Positions 1-8,787 of a stretch of 39,192 nucleotides of DNA are shown here, one piece after another. Location of the stretch: positions 1 through 39,192 of the forward strand of contig CAJXBY010000003.1 in the NCBI GenBank assembly GCA_913051905.1, read 5' to 3'. The notes beneath the pieces were generated by a model. The model was given only the letters and a program-made list of their open reading frames with translations, was not told the origin of the DNA and searched no databases. The first letter of the stretch is position 1. Every line of letters begins with the position of its first letter. Position numbers and translations under genes: made by a program. This DNA comes from an uncultured Gammaproteobacteria bacterium (lineage in GTDB: Bacteria; Pseudomonadota; Gammaproteobacteria; Arenicellales; UBA868).

Positions 1-1461
1 CCGATCTGGACGACGGCATACATCACCAGAAACCACGGGTACATGATCTACGACACCCTGTTTGCGATGGATGAGACCTTCAACGTGCACCCGCAAATGG
101 CCGGCTCTCACTCTGTCAGCGATGACGGACTTGTCCATACCATCACGCTGCGCGATGGCCTGAAATGGCATGACGGGAGCGCGGTTGACTCCGCCGATTG
201 CATCGCATCTATTGCTCGTTGGGGCAAACGCGATGGCATGGGACAGCAATTGATGGCGGTCGTCGACAGTATGGATGCTGTTGACGCCAAGACTTTTACT
301 ATCAAGCTGACACAGCCCTGGGGTCTTCTGACCACCGCTCTGGGCAAGATGAGCTCCAACGTGCCCTTTATGATGCCAGCTGAAAAAGCTGCGACAGACG
401 CTTTCGAGCAGGTTCCAGCACCACTCATTGGCTCCGGCCCGTATAAGTTTATTGAAGCTGAATGGGTACCTGGCAGTAAGGCTGTATACGAAAAATTTAG
501 TGACTATGTGCCCCGCAGTGAACCCGCGAGTGGCGCATCCGGTGGAAAAGTCGCCCACTACGACCGCGTCGAATGGCTTTATATCCCGGATCAGCAGACC
601 GCGATGAATGCGCTAATCAATGGTGAAGTGGACTTTTTCGAAGCACCACAATCCGACTTGTTTGACATTCTTCAAGCAGCAGACGGCGTGCACACTGAGC
701 TTGACGACAACTATGGCAGTCAGGGTTGGCTCCGCATTAACCACCTGAATGCACCGTTTGACAATGTCAAAGCGCGTCACGCTGTGCAATTGTTGGTTGA
801 CCAAGAACTGTACTTACAGGCCATTGTTGGCACTCCAGATCTTTATCGAGAGTGTGGCGCAATGTTTCTGTGCGACACACCCTTCGAAACCATGGTTGGA
901 TCTGAACGCGTTATGACGCAGGATATCGAGAAAGCCAAGGCCCTACTCAAGGAAGCGGGTTACAACGGTGAAAAGATCGTCCTGATGCATCCCACCGATA
1001 TCCAAACGCTCAGTGCCGCTACCCAGGTGACCGCCAGCTTGCTACGTAAGGCCGGTATGAACCTCGAAGTACAGGCCATGGACTGGAGCACTCTAACTTC
1101 CCGACGGGCTGAGAAGAAAAGCATTGCCGATGGTGGCTGGAATATCTTCCACACCTCTTGGATCGCACCTGATCTGTTGAACCCGGTCGCCAACATCGGC
1201 GTATCTGGCGGTGGTGTTGAAAAGGCCTGGTTCGGCTGGCCAACCGATGCAACCGTTGAACAACTCCGACAAGACTTCGCGCGGGAAACCGATCCAGCCA
1301 AGCAAAAAGCGCTTGCGGATCAGGTTCAGGCTCGAGCAATGGAGGTCGTGACCTACGTACCAATCGGTCAGTATCTAAGCAAACATGCTTACCGAGAAGA
1401 CCGTATTGCTGGAATTCTTAAGGGTCCAGTACCGTTCTTCTGGAACGTGCATCCGAAATAA
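1..1461 (+). CDS. Peptide ABC transporter substrate-binding protein, 5' end missing
   Basis: This is the 3' part of a periplasmic family 5 solute-binding protein (DppA/OppA type), which captures peptides and hands them to an ABC importer. The frame is open from base 1, and its first codons (P-I-W-T-T-A-Y) match residues 49-55 of the complete paralogue at 20199-21794. About 48 residues, including the signal peptide, therefore lie outside the window. Shared blocks with that paralogue include ASGGKV/AAGGKV, DWSTLTSRRAE, GGWNIFHT and the C-terminal PVPFFWN. It runs toward the minus-strand importer operon and ends in a strong terminator. Its base composition is more AT-rich than most of the window. 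The family is clear; the ligand is unknown, and pairing with the importer at 3212-7115 is inference from proximity. Confidence 0.93.
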   Translation, partial: PIWTTAYITRNHGYMIYDTLFAMDETFNVHPQMAGSHSVSDDGLVHTITLRDGLKWHDGSAVDSADCIASIARWGKRDGMGQQLMAVVDSMDAVDAKTFTIKLTQPWGLLTTALGKMSSNVPFMMPAEKAATDAFEQVPAPLIGSGPYKFIEAEWVPGSKAVYEKFSDYVPRSEPASGASGGKVAHYDRVEWLYIPDQQTAMNALINGEVDFFEAPQSDLFDILQAADGVHTELDDNYGSQGWLRINHLNAPFDNVKARHAVQLLVDQELYLQAIVGTPDLYRECGAMFLCDTPFETMVGSERVMTQDIEKAKALLKEAGYNGEKIVLMHPTDIQTLSAATQVTASLLRKAGMNLEVQAMDWSTLTSRRAEKKSIADGGWNIFHTSWIAPDLLNPVANIGVSGGGVEKAWFGWPTDATVEQLRQDFARETDPAKQKALADQVQARAMEVVTYVPIGQYLSKHAYREDRIAGILKGPVPFFWNVHPK

Positions 1462-1511
1462 TCCAACCAAACGCCTTGTACAGTCCATTCCAGGACTGTC
1501 ATCTATTGATC

Positions 1512-1547
1512 AAAGCCCCTGGGGAGCAATCCCCGGGGGCTTTTCTT
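1512..1547 (+). terminator. Rho-independent terminator after binding-protein gene
   Basis: A 14-bp stem (1512-1525 with 1530-1543, one T-G wobble) is closed by a GCAA tetraloop and followed by TTTTCTT. It lies 50 bases after the stop codon of the binding-protein gene. A smaller perfect 7-bp inverted repeat, ACAGTCC/GGACTGT, sits just upstream at 1480-1499. On the minus strand the T-run is short, so it probably works mainly for the plus-strand gene. Confidence 0.88.
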
Positions 1548-1645
1548 ATGAGAAAATCAATTTATAACGAGGTCGAAGAAGCGGACGCCTTAGGCTGAGG
1601 ACAATATCGTTAGACCGCGATCAGCGCTCGGAACATGGATTTCGG

Positions 1646-3106
1646 TCAACCCTGCCACGGGTCGTCCACTTTGGGCCAGTACGGCGTGGTACGTTTGGTC
1701 AAAGGCAGGGTGCCATAGTCCGAAGACAGCGCTCCGGGTCCTGCGACATAACAGATCCTAGACGCCAGGGGTTCAAAACCGGCGTAGAAGTGCTGAGTCG
1801 ACTTGACGATCACAGCCCTGTACCTCGAAAGATCGATACCGAGCTGCGTAAAAGCATCGGGGTGAAAGACCTGGGTCCGGACTGCATTCAGTACCAGATC
1901 TATACCACGGTCGGATTTCACCCAGACGATATCTCCTGTTTGGTTGCGGGAGGGACCGAAACTCTGACTACCGTTTCTGACGATCCTCTCTACCACGACC
2001 TTTATGTCAATGGCCTCACCTGATGTGGGTCCGCACTTACCTCCCAACCGCAACTGTAAGGCACTCCCCTCCCCGGCCTCGATACAAAAACGCACAGCCA
2101 CCGGATCCCAGTACAGCCCTGACAAGACCCCTGACATCTGCCTATCCAGCACACGCTGGAGAATAAAAGTCGCGTCACTGGGCGCCCCACCGCCTGCGTT
2201 GTCTGCCGTGTCCGCCAGCACGACAGGCCCTTCGGGCGAATCGGGAACCAGATCCAGGGCCTCATCAATTCCGGTTCTGGGCGCCGCGATCTGGTCGCGC
2301 ATTGCCCAAACTCTCCCGGCAAGTTCCCGGGCAAGATCTTCGGCTTGACCCGCGTCAGCATCCGAGACGACCAGCATCTTGCCGCCTACGTCAGCCACAT
2401 CACCGTAGGGAAAAGAATGACTCATCGATACCGAAAGGATTCCATTTTGACCCTCCAGTGCCTTCATCTGGTCCACAAAAGATTTCATCGGTTCGATCGG
2501 GGTCCGATAGGAATTGATCATTCGAAGGTCATGAGCCACCATCACCGGCCGGACAGCGCCACGTGCAGTGGCTGCACAAATATCAAAAAGCTCCTGAGCA
2601 CGCTCCTGGGGATCGATGTGGGGGTATTCCTTGAAGGTCACCAGCACATCAGCGCTGTCCATCATCACTTCCGTGATGTGGCAGTGCAGATCGAGCTCGC
2701 CACCAATCACAACATCCGGGCCAGTGACTTGTCGGATGTTGCTCAGTAGATCGCCTTCACAGTCATCATAACCCTCTGCCACCATCGCGCCATGCATATT
2801 GATCAGTACGATATCGACCGGCAGGGCTTGGCGAAGATCCTCGAGAATCCGGTCGCGAAATCCTTCATAGACCCTGCGAACGGTGGGACCGGCGGGCTGG
2901 GCGAAAGCGGCCAGACTCTCGACCACTTCGCCGTCCTCTCCCTCGGTTGCCCGACGCCAGACATGCAACGGGCCGGAAAACAACGAGGCCTCATGAGCGG
3001 TTGCGTCACCATAATAAAGCATGGTTTCGGCAAAGGTCTCTTCACCTGTGGGTATGGGCGAAAAGGTGTTGGTCTCGGTGCCGAGACAGGCGATAAAAGT
3101 TTTCAA
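1646..3106 (-). CDS. M81 family metallopeptidase (MlrC/microcystinase C type), copy 1
   Basis: A 486-residue member of the M81 family, whose best-known member MlrC is a zinc peptidase that cleaves linearised microcystin peptides. The N-terminal domain carries the ETNTFS motif (residues 11-16), a metal-binding ELDLHC segment (D139, H141) and a YPHID segment (H163). The C-terminal domain has the LADTADNAGGGAPSD loop and a KSTQHFYAGF motif. The start is a TTG codon at 3106, supported by AGAGGA eight bases upstream and by alignment with copy 2, which begins at the equivalent codon. It is the last gene of the importer operon, 105 bases after dppF. It closely resembles copy 2 at 7322-8785. The real substrate is unknown: many M81 proteins occur in bacteria that never meet microcystin, and peptides with unusual linkages are a reasonable guess. 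Confidence 0.9.
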   Translation of the reverse strand: MKTFIACLGTETNTFSPIPTGEETFAETMLYYGDATAHEASLFSGPLHVWRRATEGEDGEVVESLAAFAQPAGPTVRRVYEGFRDRILEDLRQALPVDIVLINMHGAMVAEGYDDCEGDLLSNIRQVTGPDVVIGGELDLHCHITEVMMDSADVLVTFKEYPHIDPQERAQELFDICAATARGAVRPVMVAHDLRMINSYRTPIEPMKSFVDQMKALEGQNGILSVSMSHSFPYGDVADVGGKMLVVSDADAGQAEDLARELAGRVWAMRDQIAAPRTGIDEALDLVPDSPEGPVVLADTADNAGGGAPSDATFILQRVLDRQMSGVLSGLYWDPVAVRFCIEAGEGSALQLRLGGKCGPTSGEAIDIKVVVERIVRNGSQSFGPSRNQTGDIVWVKSDRGIDLVLNAVRTQVFHPDAFTQLGIDLSRYRAVIVKSTQHFYAGFEPLASRICYVAGPGALSSDYGTLPLTKRTTPYWPKVDDPWQG

Positions 3107-3211
3107 CGATCAGGTCCTCTGTGCGGCGCCCGGCGGCTTAACACACTCAAGGGTCGCCTGGTGGTGAATCACCGCGGACACCAGCAGGTGCTTTCCGCAC
3201 TCCTCTGGAGC

Positions 3212-4216
3212 CTAGGCGGCTGCTACTGCGCTTCCCGGTTCTCTCAGGTGACAGGCCACACGATGACCTGGGGCGACTTCCTGCAGGGGCGGATCTTCAG
3301 CCCGGCAGCGGTCGATCACATAGGGACAGCGGGTATGGAAACGACAGCCGGACGGCGGGTTAATCGGACTGGGTACGTCCCCCGCGAGTATGATCTTGTC
3401 CCTTTTTGCACGGGGGTCTGGAACCGGTACGGCCGAGAGCAGCGCCTCGGTATACGGGTGCTGGGGATTCTTGAACAGTGTCTGGGTCTCAGTGATCTCG
3501 ACCACCTTGCCCACATACATGACAGCAATCCGGTGACTGACATGCTCCACGACTGCGAGATCATGCGAGATAAACAGCAGCGCGAGGTTAAATTCCTCTT
3601 GCAAGTCTATAAGCAGGTTTATCACCTGCGCTTGAACCGACACGTCGAGCGCAGAGACCGGTTCATCCGCGACAATCAGTGAAGGATTGAGCGCCAGCGC
3701 CCGCGCGATGCCGAGCCGTTGACGCTGCCCCCCTGAGAATTCGTGGGGATAACGCTCCATAGCGTCCGCCTTGAACCCTACTTTCTCGAACAGACTCGCA
3801 ACCCGTTGTTTGATTTCTGCAGCGCTGCCTTCGTTGAAGTTCCTGAGAGGCTCACCGACGAGGCCCCCGGCCGAGAGTTTCGGGTTCAGGGAGGAATACG
3901 GATCCTGGAACACCATCTGCATTTCCCGGCGATAGGACCGTACCGCGGATCTGGGAATCTTCGAAATGTCAGTTCCCCTGATATAGATCTCGCCATCTGT
4001 CGGCTCCAGCAGACGCAGCACGACGCGCCCGACCGTCGACTTACCGCAGCCGCTCTCCCCGACCAGGCCCAGGGTCTCTCCCCGTGCAATGTCGAAACTG
4101 ACACCGTCAACGGCATAGACAGACCCTGCCTTTGAAGCGAAAAGCCCTTTGGTCACGTCAAAATATTTTTTGACGTTGCGTACCGACAGCACCGTTTCAG
4201 GAGCTACTGCCGTCAT
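3212..4216 (-). CDS. dppF: Peptide ABC transporter ATP-binding protein (DppF/OppF type)
   Basis: A 334-residue ATPase subunit of a dipeptide/oligopeptide importer. Walker A is GESGCGKS (residues 53-60), the ABC signature is SGGQRQR (161-167), Walker B is IVADEP (181-186) and the switch histidine is H218. After the nucleotide domain comes the oligopeptide-transporter C-terminal region, with [12 protein letters not shown] and a cysteine-bearing CRFHTRCPY segment typical of this subfamily. The ATG overlaps the stop of the dppD-type gene in an ATGA junction (4213-4216), so the two ATPases are translationally coupled. The Dpp name is by family resemblance; an Opp, Gsi or Ddp role cannot be excluded from sequence alone. 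Confidence 0.95.
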   Translation of the reverse strand: MTAVAPETVLSVRNVKKYFDVTKGLFASKAGSVYAVDGVSFDIARGETLGLVGESGCGKSTVGRVVLRLLEPTDGEIYIRGTDISKIPRSAVRSYRREMQMVFQDPYSSLNPKLSAGGLVGEPLRNFNEGSAAEIKQRVASLFEKVGFKADAMERYPHEFSGGQRQRLGIARALALNPSLIVADEPVSALDVSVQAQVINLLIDLQEEFNLALLFISHDLAVVEHVSHRIAVMYVGKVVEITETQTLFKNPQHPYTEALLSAVPVPDPRAKRDKIILAGDVPSPINPPSGCRFHTRCPYVIDRCRAEDPPLQEVAPGHRVACHLREPGSAVAAA

Positions 4217-5262
4217 GAGGCGGATTCCTTGAAGCCGTCGGCAAAGCCGGAAGATTCCCAGCAGGCCGCGTAGTGCTGCTCACGGTATTCCGCGAGTTCC
4301 GGAGCTGTTTCAGTGCAGCGTTGCGATGCATAACTGCAGCGCGGCGCGAACAGACATCCGGGTATCTCATCGATCAGCGAGGGAACCATACCCCGGATCT
4401 CCTGTAGCCGATCTCGTTCACCCTCCTTAGCAAGGCTCTCGTTCAGGCGTGGTATCGAGGCCATCAGGCCTTCGCTGTATGGGTGCAACGGGTAATGAAA
4501 CAACTCCTCGATAGAGGCCTCTTCGACCTTACCGCCGGCATACATCACCAGAACCCGCTCACCCATTTCCGCGACCACACCGAGATCGTGGGTGATTAGG
4601 ATGATGGAGGTTCCAAAATCATTCTTCAGACCCCGCATCAGATCAAGGATCTGGGCCTGAATGGTGACGTCGAGCGCGGTGGTCGGTTCATCGGCGATCA
4701 GAATCTTGGGGTTGCACGACAGCGCCATCGCGATCATCACCCGTTGCCGCATTCCGCCGGATAACTGGTGCGGGTATTCAGTCGCTCGCTGCTTGGGATC
4801 AGGCACCCGTACGCGGTCGAGAATCTCCACTGCCTGGTTTCTAGCGACTCGATCGGACACTTTCTGGTGAAGGGAGATCGCTTCGCTGATCTGCTCACCT
4901 ACCGTGAGCACCGGATTGAGCGATGTCATCGGCTCCTGAAATATCATCGAGATGTCGTTGCCCCGTATGGCCTGCATCTCGTCTTCGCCGAGCTTGAGCA
5001 GATCGGTTCCCTCGAACAGAATTTCGCCACTTTCGATCCGGGCAGGCGGCATCGGTAACAGACCGAGCACAGTCATTGCCGTGACGCTCTTACCGCAACC
5101 TGATTCGCCAACGATACACAGGGTCTCGCCTGCGAAAACCTCAAGAGACACGCCGTTCACCGCCCGCACCGTGCCATCACGTGTATCGAAATACGTGCGC
5201 AGATCCTTGATCTGTAGGATCGGCGAACCTTTTTGCGACCGTGTGGCGGCTGAGTTGTCCAT
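4213..5262 (-). CDS. dppD: Peptide ABC transporter ATP-binding protein (DppD/OppD type)
   Basis: A 349-residue ATPase partner of the DppF-type protein. Walker A is GESGCGKS (52-59), the Q-loop glutamine is Q109, the signature is LSGGMRQR (167-174), Walker B is ILIADEP (187-193) and the switch histidine is H225. The C-terminal oligopeptide-transporter domain has [12 protein letters not shown] and a [11 protein letters not shown] cysteine segment. The ATG start at 5262 lies 20 bases after the permease stop; the only Shine-Dalgarno-like string (AGGA) is rather far upstream. Together with DppF it would power the permease pair encoded upstream in the same operon. Confidence 0.95.
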   Translation of the reverse strand: MDNSAATRSQKGSPILQIKDLRTYFDTRDGTVRAVNGVSLEVFAGETLCIVGESGCGKSVTAMTVLGLLPMPPARIESGEILFEGTDLLKLGEDEMQAIRGNDISMIFQEPMTSLNPVLTVGEQISEAISLHQKVSDRVARNQAVEILDRVRVPDPKQRATEYPHQLSGGMRQRVMIAMALSCNPKILIADEPTTALDVTIQAQILDLMRGLKNDFGTSIILITHDLGVVAEMGERVLVMYAGGKVEEASIEELFHYPLHPYSEGLMASIPRLNESLAKEGERDRLQEIRGMVPSLIDEIPGCLFAPRCSYASQRCTETAPELAEYREQHYAACWESSGFADGFKESAS

Positions 5263-5282
5263 TGATCTAGGCTAATCCTGTG

Positions 5283-6167
5283 TTAACGCATGCCCCGGGC
5301 AATACGTGGGTCCAGCGTATCACGCAAGCCATCGCCCAGAAGATTGACAGTCATCACCATACAGGCCAGACACATGCCGGGGAAAAACAGAAGCCACGGC
5401 TTGAACTGAAAATACACCCGGCCCTCTGCCATCATGTTGCCCCAACTGGGAATCTCCGGCGGAGTGCCGGCACCCAGAAAACTGAGATACGCCTCGACGA
5501 TAACGGCCGAAGCGCATATGTAGGTCGCCTGAACCATAAGCGGGGCGAAGGTGTTCGGCAGAATATGCCGAATCAGAATCTGTGGCAGACGCGTACCCGA
5601 GGCAACGGCAGCCTCAACGTAGGGCATCTCACGGATAGTCAGGACAATGGCTCGGACCAGCCGAACCACACGAGGAATCTCTGGCACAGATATCGCAATG
5701 ATCACATTCTGCACGCTGGAACCCACCAGCGCCATCAGGGCGATTGCAAAGAGAATACCGGGAATCGCCATCAGGCCATCCATGATTCGCATCACCACCG
5801 CATCCACTATACGGACATAACCAGCCAGAAGCCCGATAAAAAGCCCGATTGCAGTACTGACCAGCGCCACGAACAGCCCCACACTCAGGGAAATCCGGGC
5901 ACCGTAAATTGTTCTTGCAAAAACATCCCGTCCCAGGTGATCCGTACCAAACAAGCCGAATTCACCTGGTGGTTTAAGTCGTTGCCAGGGCGCAAGCTCA
6001 AGGGGGTCCGTGGCCAACTGGGGAGCAAAAATCGCAATGAAAATCATCGCAGCCAGTATTGATGCACTGATGACGACAGTTGGATTGCGCCGGATAAATT
6101 CGACTATCCGGTTAGACTTATCAGTGCCTACCGTCTGTTCTGCTACTGTGCTGTCGATCGCGGCCAT
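5283..6167 (-). CDS. dppC: Peptide ABC transporter permease (DppC type)
   Basis: A 294-residue inner-membrane permease of the binding-protein-dependent transport family. It begins with a cytoplasmic N-terminus, a first membrane helix at about residues 31-50 and the N-terminal OppC/DppC domain, then five further helices. The EAA loop that contacts the ATPases reads EAAVASGTRLPQILIRHILP near residues 181-200. It starts at an ATG at 6167, six bases after the stop of the other permease. It would form the heterodimeric channel with the DppB-type protein. Confidence 0.94.
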   Translation of the reverse strand: MAAIDSTVAEQTVGTDKSNRIVEFIRRNPTVVISASILAAMIFIAIFAPQLATDPLELAPWQRLKPPGEFGLFGTDHLGRDVFARTIYGARISLSVGLFVALVSTAIGLFIGLLAGYVRIVDAVVMRIMDGLMAIPGILFAIALMALVGSSVQNVIIAISVPEIPRVVRLVRAIVLTIREMPYVEAAVASGTRLPQILIRHILPNTFAPLMVQATYICASAVIVEAYLSFLGAGTPPEIPSWGNMMAEGRVYFQFKPWLLFFPGMCLACMVMTVNLLGDGLRDTLDPRIARGMR

Positions 6168-6173
6168 CAGCTA

Positions 6174-7115
6174 TCAGTACCGTATCCTGGGATCTAGAAA
6201 CACATAACTCAGATCAACGAGCAGATTGACCAGAACGTAAACCCCCGAAAACAAAATGATGATCGCCTGAATCACGGGATAGTCGCGGTGCAGTATGGCA
6301 TCCACCGTCAGTCTACCGAGACCCGGAATATTGAACACACTCTCTGTCACCACCACACCACCGATCAGGAGCGCAATACCCACTCCGATGATCGTCACAA
6401 TCGGTACGGCGGCATTTTTGAGCGCATGACGGACCAGAATAACGTGGGAGCTCAGTCCTTTGGCCTTCGCGGTTCTGATGTAATCTTCGGAAAGAACCTC
6501 CATCACGCTGGCCCGCGTGATTCTCGCAATAAGGGCGATGTACACCACCCCCAGCGCGATACTCGGTAGAACCAGGCTCTTCAAACACGGGATCCACCCG
6601 TCTGCCAATTCCTTGTAGCCCTGAACGGGAAGCCATTTGAGCTGAATGGCGAACACATACATCAGCATGTAGCCAATCACAAATACAGGCACTGAAAACC
6701 CCAGCACCGCAAAGATCATTGCAAACCGGTCGATGAATGTGCGGGACTTCCAGGCAGCCAACACACCGAGCGGAATCGCAATAACAATCGCGATGATAAT
6801 GGTGAACAGGGTCAGCATCAGCGTGGGCTCAATCCGCTGGCCGATCAGTTTCGTCACCGGTAGGTTAGAGAAAATCGATATCCCGAGGTCGCCCTGCATG
6901 ACACTCTTGAGCCAGGTATAGAACTGGACCGGGATGGGCTCGTTCAAACCGAGTTTTTCCCGGATCTTTTCAATGTCATTGGGGCTGGCGTAATCGCCGG
7001 CAATAATCGCTGCAGGGTCCCCTGGCGTCAGGTGCAGCAACCCAAAAACAAAGACGGCGACTACCGCCATCACCGGAACGGTTGCCAAAATTCTTTTGAC
7101 GATGTAGGCGTACAT
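6174..7115 (-). CDS. dppB: Peptide ABC transporter permease (DppB type)
   Basis: A 313-residue membrane permease and first gene of the importer operon (dppB-dppC-dppD-dppF-M81). It has the family N-terminus (MYAYIVKRIL, then LTPGDPA near residue 30), a periplasmic segment after helix 1, and an EAA-like loop (RTAKAKGLSSHVILVRHALK, about residues 216-235). Five to six membrane helices are visible. No substrate-binding protein is encoded in this operon; the two candidates lie at 1-1461 and 20199-21794. The leader contains a strong hairpin (7188-7237). The Shine-Dalgarno is weak: GGAG lies about 16 bases before the ATG. Confidence 0.94.
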   Translation of the reverse strand: MYAYIVKRILATVPVMAVVAVFVFGLLHLTPGDPAAIIAGDYASPNDIEKIREKLGLNEPIPVQFYTWLKSVMQGDLGISIFSNLPVTKLIGQRIEPTLMLTLFTIIIAIVIAIPLGVLAAWKSRTFIDRFAMIFAVLGFSVPVFVIGYMLMYVFAIQLKWLPVQGYKELADGWIPCLKSLVLPSIALGVVYIALIARITRASVMEVLSEDYIRTAKAKGLSSHVILVRHALKNAAVPIVTIIGVGIALLIGGVVVTESVFNIPGLGRLTVDAILHRDYPVIQAIIILFSGVYVLVNLLVDLSYVFLDPRIRY

Positions 7116-7187
7116 TTAACTGCCGTCTGGACTCCTGTCATTGTCCCTTGAACGTAACATCCTGCTCGACAACGCTGAGCAAAACAA

Positions 7188-7237
7188 ATCCCGGAAGCCT
7201 TGTACGGTAAAGAACCTTCCCGTACAGGTTCCGGGAT
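7188..7237 (-). promoter_or_regulatory. Terminator-like hairpin in the dppB leader
   Basis: The two arms (7188-7207 and 7220-7237) pair over 18 positions with two single-base bulges around a 12-base loop. Read on the minus strand, the stem is followed directly by TTGTTTT (7187-7181), which is a terminator layout, yet dppB begins 65 bases further on. A shorter stem (GAACC 7212-7216 with GGTTC 7227-7231) would compete for one arm. It may be a leader attenuator or an mRNA-stabilising 5' hairpin, or it may stop leftward read-through from the M81 gene at 8788-10266. It could also be a protein operator between divergent genes. The pairing is seen; the role is inference. Confidence 0.6.
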
Positions 7238-7245
7238 CTACCGCC

Positions 7246-7274
7246 AATATATCAGTAGCTGGCGAACTTGGGAA
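7246..7274 (-). promoter_or_regulatory. Candidate sigma-70 promoter for dppB operon
   Basis: On the minus strand, TTCCCA (7274-7269, four of six matches to the -35 consensus) is separated by 17 bases from TATATT (7251-7246, five of six matches to the -10 consensus). The predicted start near 7239 would place the large hairpin at the very 5' end of the transcript. This was found by eye and rests on one site only. Confidence 0.35.
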
Positions 7275-7321
7275 CCATTAGACTGAATACTAGACATCAC
7301 ATTCAGCCAAGGACCGCATTC

Positions 7322-8785
7322 GTGAAAGTATTTATTGCCTGCCTGGGGACCGAAACCAACACGTTCTCCAATATGCCTACAGGACTCACCAATTTCGAGG
7401 AGACCATGCTGTACCACGGTGACGCCACCCGGGACAGCACAGCGCTATTCGCCATGCCGCTCATCATCTGGCGAGAGAAAGCGGAGGCTGTAGGTGCCGA
7501 GGTCGTGGAAAGCCTGTCCGCCTTCGCCCAGCCAGCCGGCCCGACCGTAAAGTCGGTGTACGAGGGTTTCAGAAGCGAGATCTTGAGCGATCTGAAAGCG
7601 GCGATGCCGGTCGACCTGGTGCTGCTCTGCCAGCATGGTGCCATGGTCGCCGAGGGTTACGACGACTGCGAGGGGGATCTGACGGCTAGGGTACGTGAGG
7701 TAGTCGGCCCTGAGACGGTGATCGGGGTAGAACTGGACCTGCACTGCAGCATTACCAATACCCTGATGACGAGTGCTGATGTCATCATCACGTTCAAGGA
7801 ATACCCCCACATCGACCCGCCGGACAGGGCCCACGAACTTTTCGATGTCTGCTGGCAGACCTTACACCGCGAAGTGGCGCCAGTCATGGCACTGCATGAT
7901 CTGCGGATGATCAGTATGTGGCGAACCCCGGTCGAGCCTGCAGCCTCTCTGGTACAGCGCATGCAGGAACTTGAAAAAGAGGACAGTGTGCTGTCTGTTT
8001 CGCTTGCACACGGATTTCCCTGGGGTGATGTGCCGGATGCCTCATCCAAGGTCTTGGTCGTCACCGACGACGATCCGGAACTCGCCGGCCGGATCGGCGC
8101 CGAATTCGGGAAAGAGATCTGGGCACTGCGCGACAGTACCCATCCCACAGGACTGGCGATCGATGACGCCCTGGATCAGGGCGTCTCGGCACCAACAGGG
8201 CCAGTGATACTGGCTGATCTGGGTGACAACGCAGGTGTCGGTGCACCATCCGATTCAACCTTTATCCTGCAGTCGGTCGTAGAGCGGGGCATCCAGAACG
8301 TTGCGACCGGCTTCTACTGGGACCCGGTTGCGGTTCGCTTCTGTATCGAGGCCGGTGAAGGGGCCGAGTTTCTGCTGCGAATCGGTGGCAAGGTCGGCCC
8401 CGGTTCGGGCGCGCCTATGGACCTGACGATCACTGTGCGCCGGATCGTAATGGAAGCGGCTCAAACCTTCGGCCGGGCACGGCAACAAATGGGCCAAGGC
8501 GTGTGGCTCACGACCAGCGATGGTGAAGTGGATATCTTCCTCAACACCATACGGACCCAGACTTTTCACCCGGATGCCTTTGAGCAGTTCGGCATTGACC
8601 TGGCGCAGAAGAAAATCGTGGTGGTCAAGTCAACCCAGCACTTCTATGCCGGATTCGCACCGATCGCCGAGTCAGTACTCTATGTCGCTGCACCGGGTGC
8701 GATCCCGATGAATTTCTCAGAGATCCCGTTTAAGAAATTTACCGACCCGTATTGGCCTAAAGTGGCTGATCCCCATTCGGCCTGA
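7322..8785 (+). CDS. M81 family metallopeptidase (MlrC type), copy 2
   Basis: A 487-residue paralogue of copy 1 at 1646-3106, sharing whole blocks such as FIACLGTETNTFS, ETMLYxGDAT, SAFAQPAGPTV, MVAEGYDDCEGDL, WDPVAVRFCIEAGEG and KSTQHFYAGF. The presumed metal ligands are conserved at D139, H141 and H163. The start is taken as GTG at 7322 because AAGGA lies eight bases upstream and the protein then begins exactly like copy 1; the frame could extend to a TTG at 7268 but without support. It is transcribed divergently from dppB, so copies 1 and 2 bracket the importer genes. The two may have diverged in substrate after a duplication. Function beyond the family is not shown by the sequence. Confidence 0.92.
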   Translation: MKVFIACLGTETNTFSNMPTGLTNFEETMLYHGDATRDSTALFAMPLIIWREKAEAVGAEVVESLSAFAQPAGPTVKSVYEGFRSEILSDLKAAMPVDLVLLCQHGAMVAEGYDDCEGDLTARVREVVGPETVIGVELDLHCSITNTLMTSADVIITFKEYPHIDPPDRAHELFDVCWQTLHREVAPVMALHDLRMISMWRTPVEPAASLVQRMQELEKEDSVLSVSLAHGFPWGDVPDASSKVLVVTDDDPELAGRIGAEFGKEIWALRDSTHPTGLAIDDALDQGVSAPTGPVILADLGDNAGVGAPSDSTFILQSVVERGIQNVATGFYWDPVAVRFCIEAGEGAEFLLRIGGKVGPGSGAPMDLTITVRRIVMEAAQTFGRARQQMGQGVWLTTSDGEVDIFLNTIRTQTFHPDAFEQFGIDLAQKKIVVVKSTQHFYAGFAPIAESVLYVAAPGAIPMNFSEIPFKKFTDPYWPKVADPHSA

Positions 8786-8787
8786 AG

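Noticed and set aside
2792..3682. Long plus-strand open frame (296 codons) across M81 copy 1 and dppF
   Set aside because: It runs antisense through two clearly recognisable genes and crosses their boundary. Its translation resembles no family and has a biased, low-quality composition.
5280..6062. 260-codon plus-strand frame antisense to dppC
   Set aside because: The translation is rich in His, Gln and Asn, the typical shadow of a membrane-protein gene, with no family resemblance.
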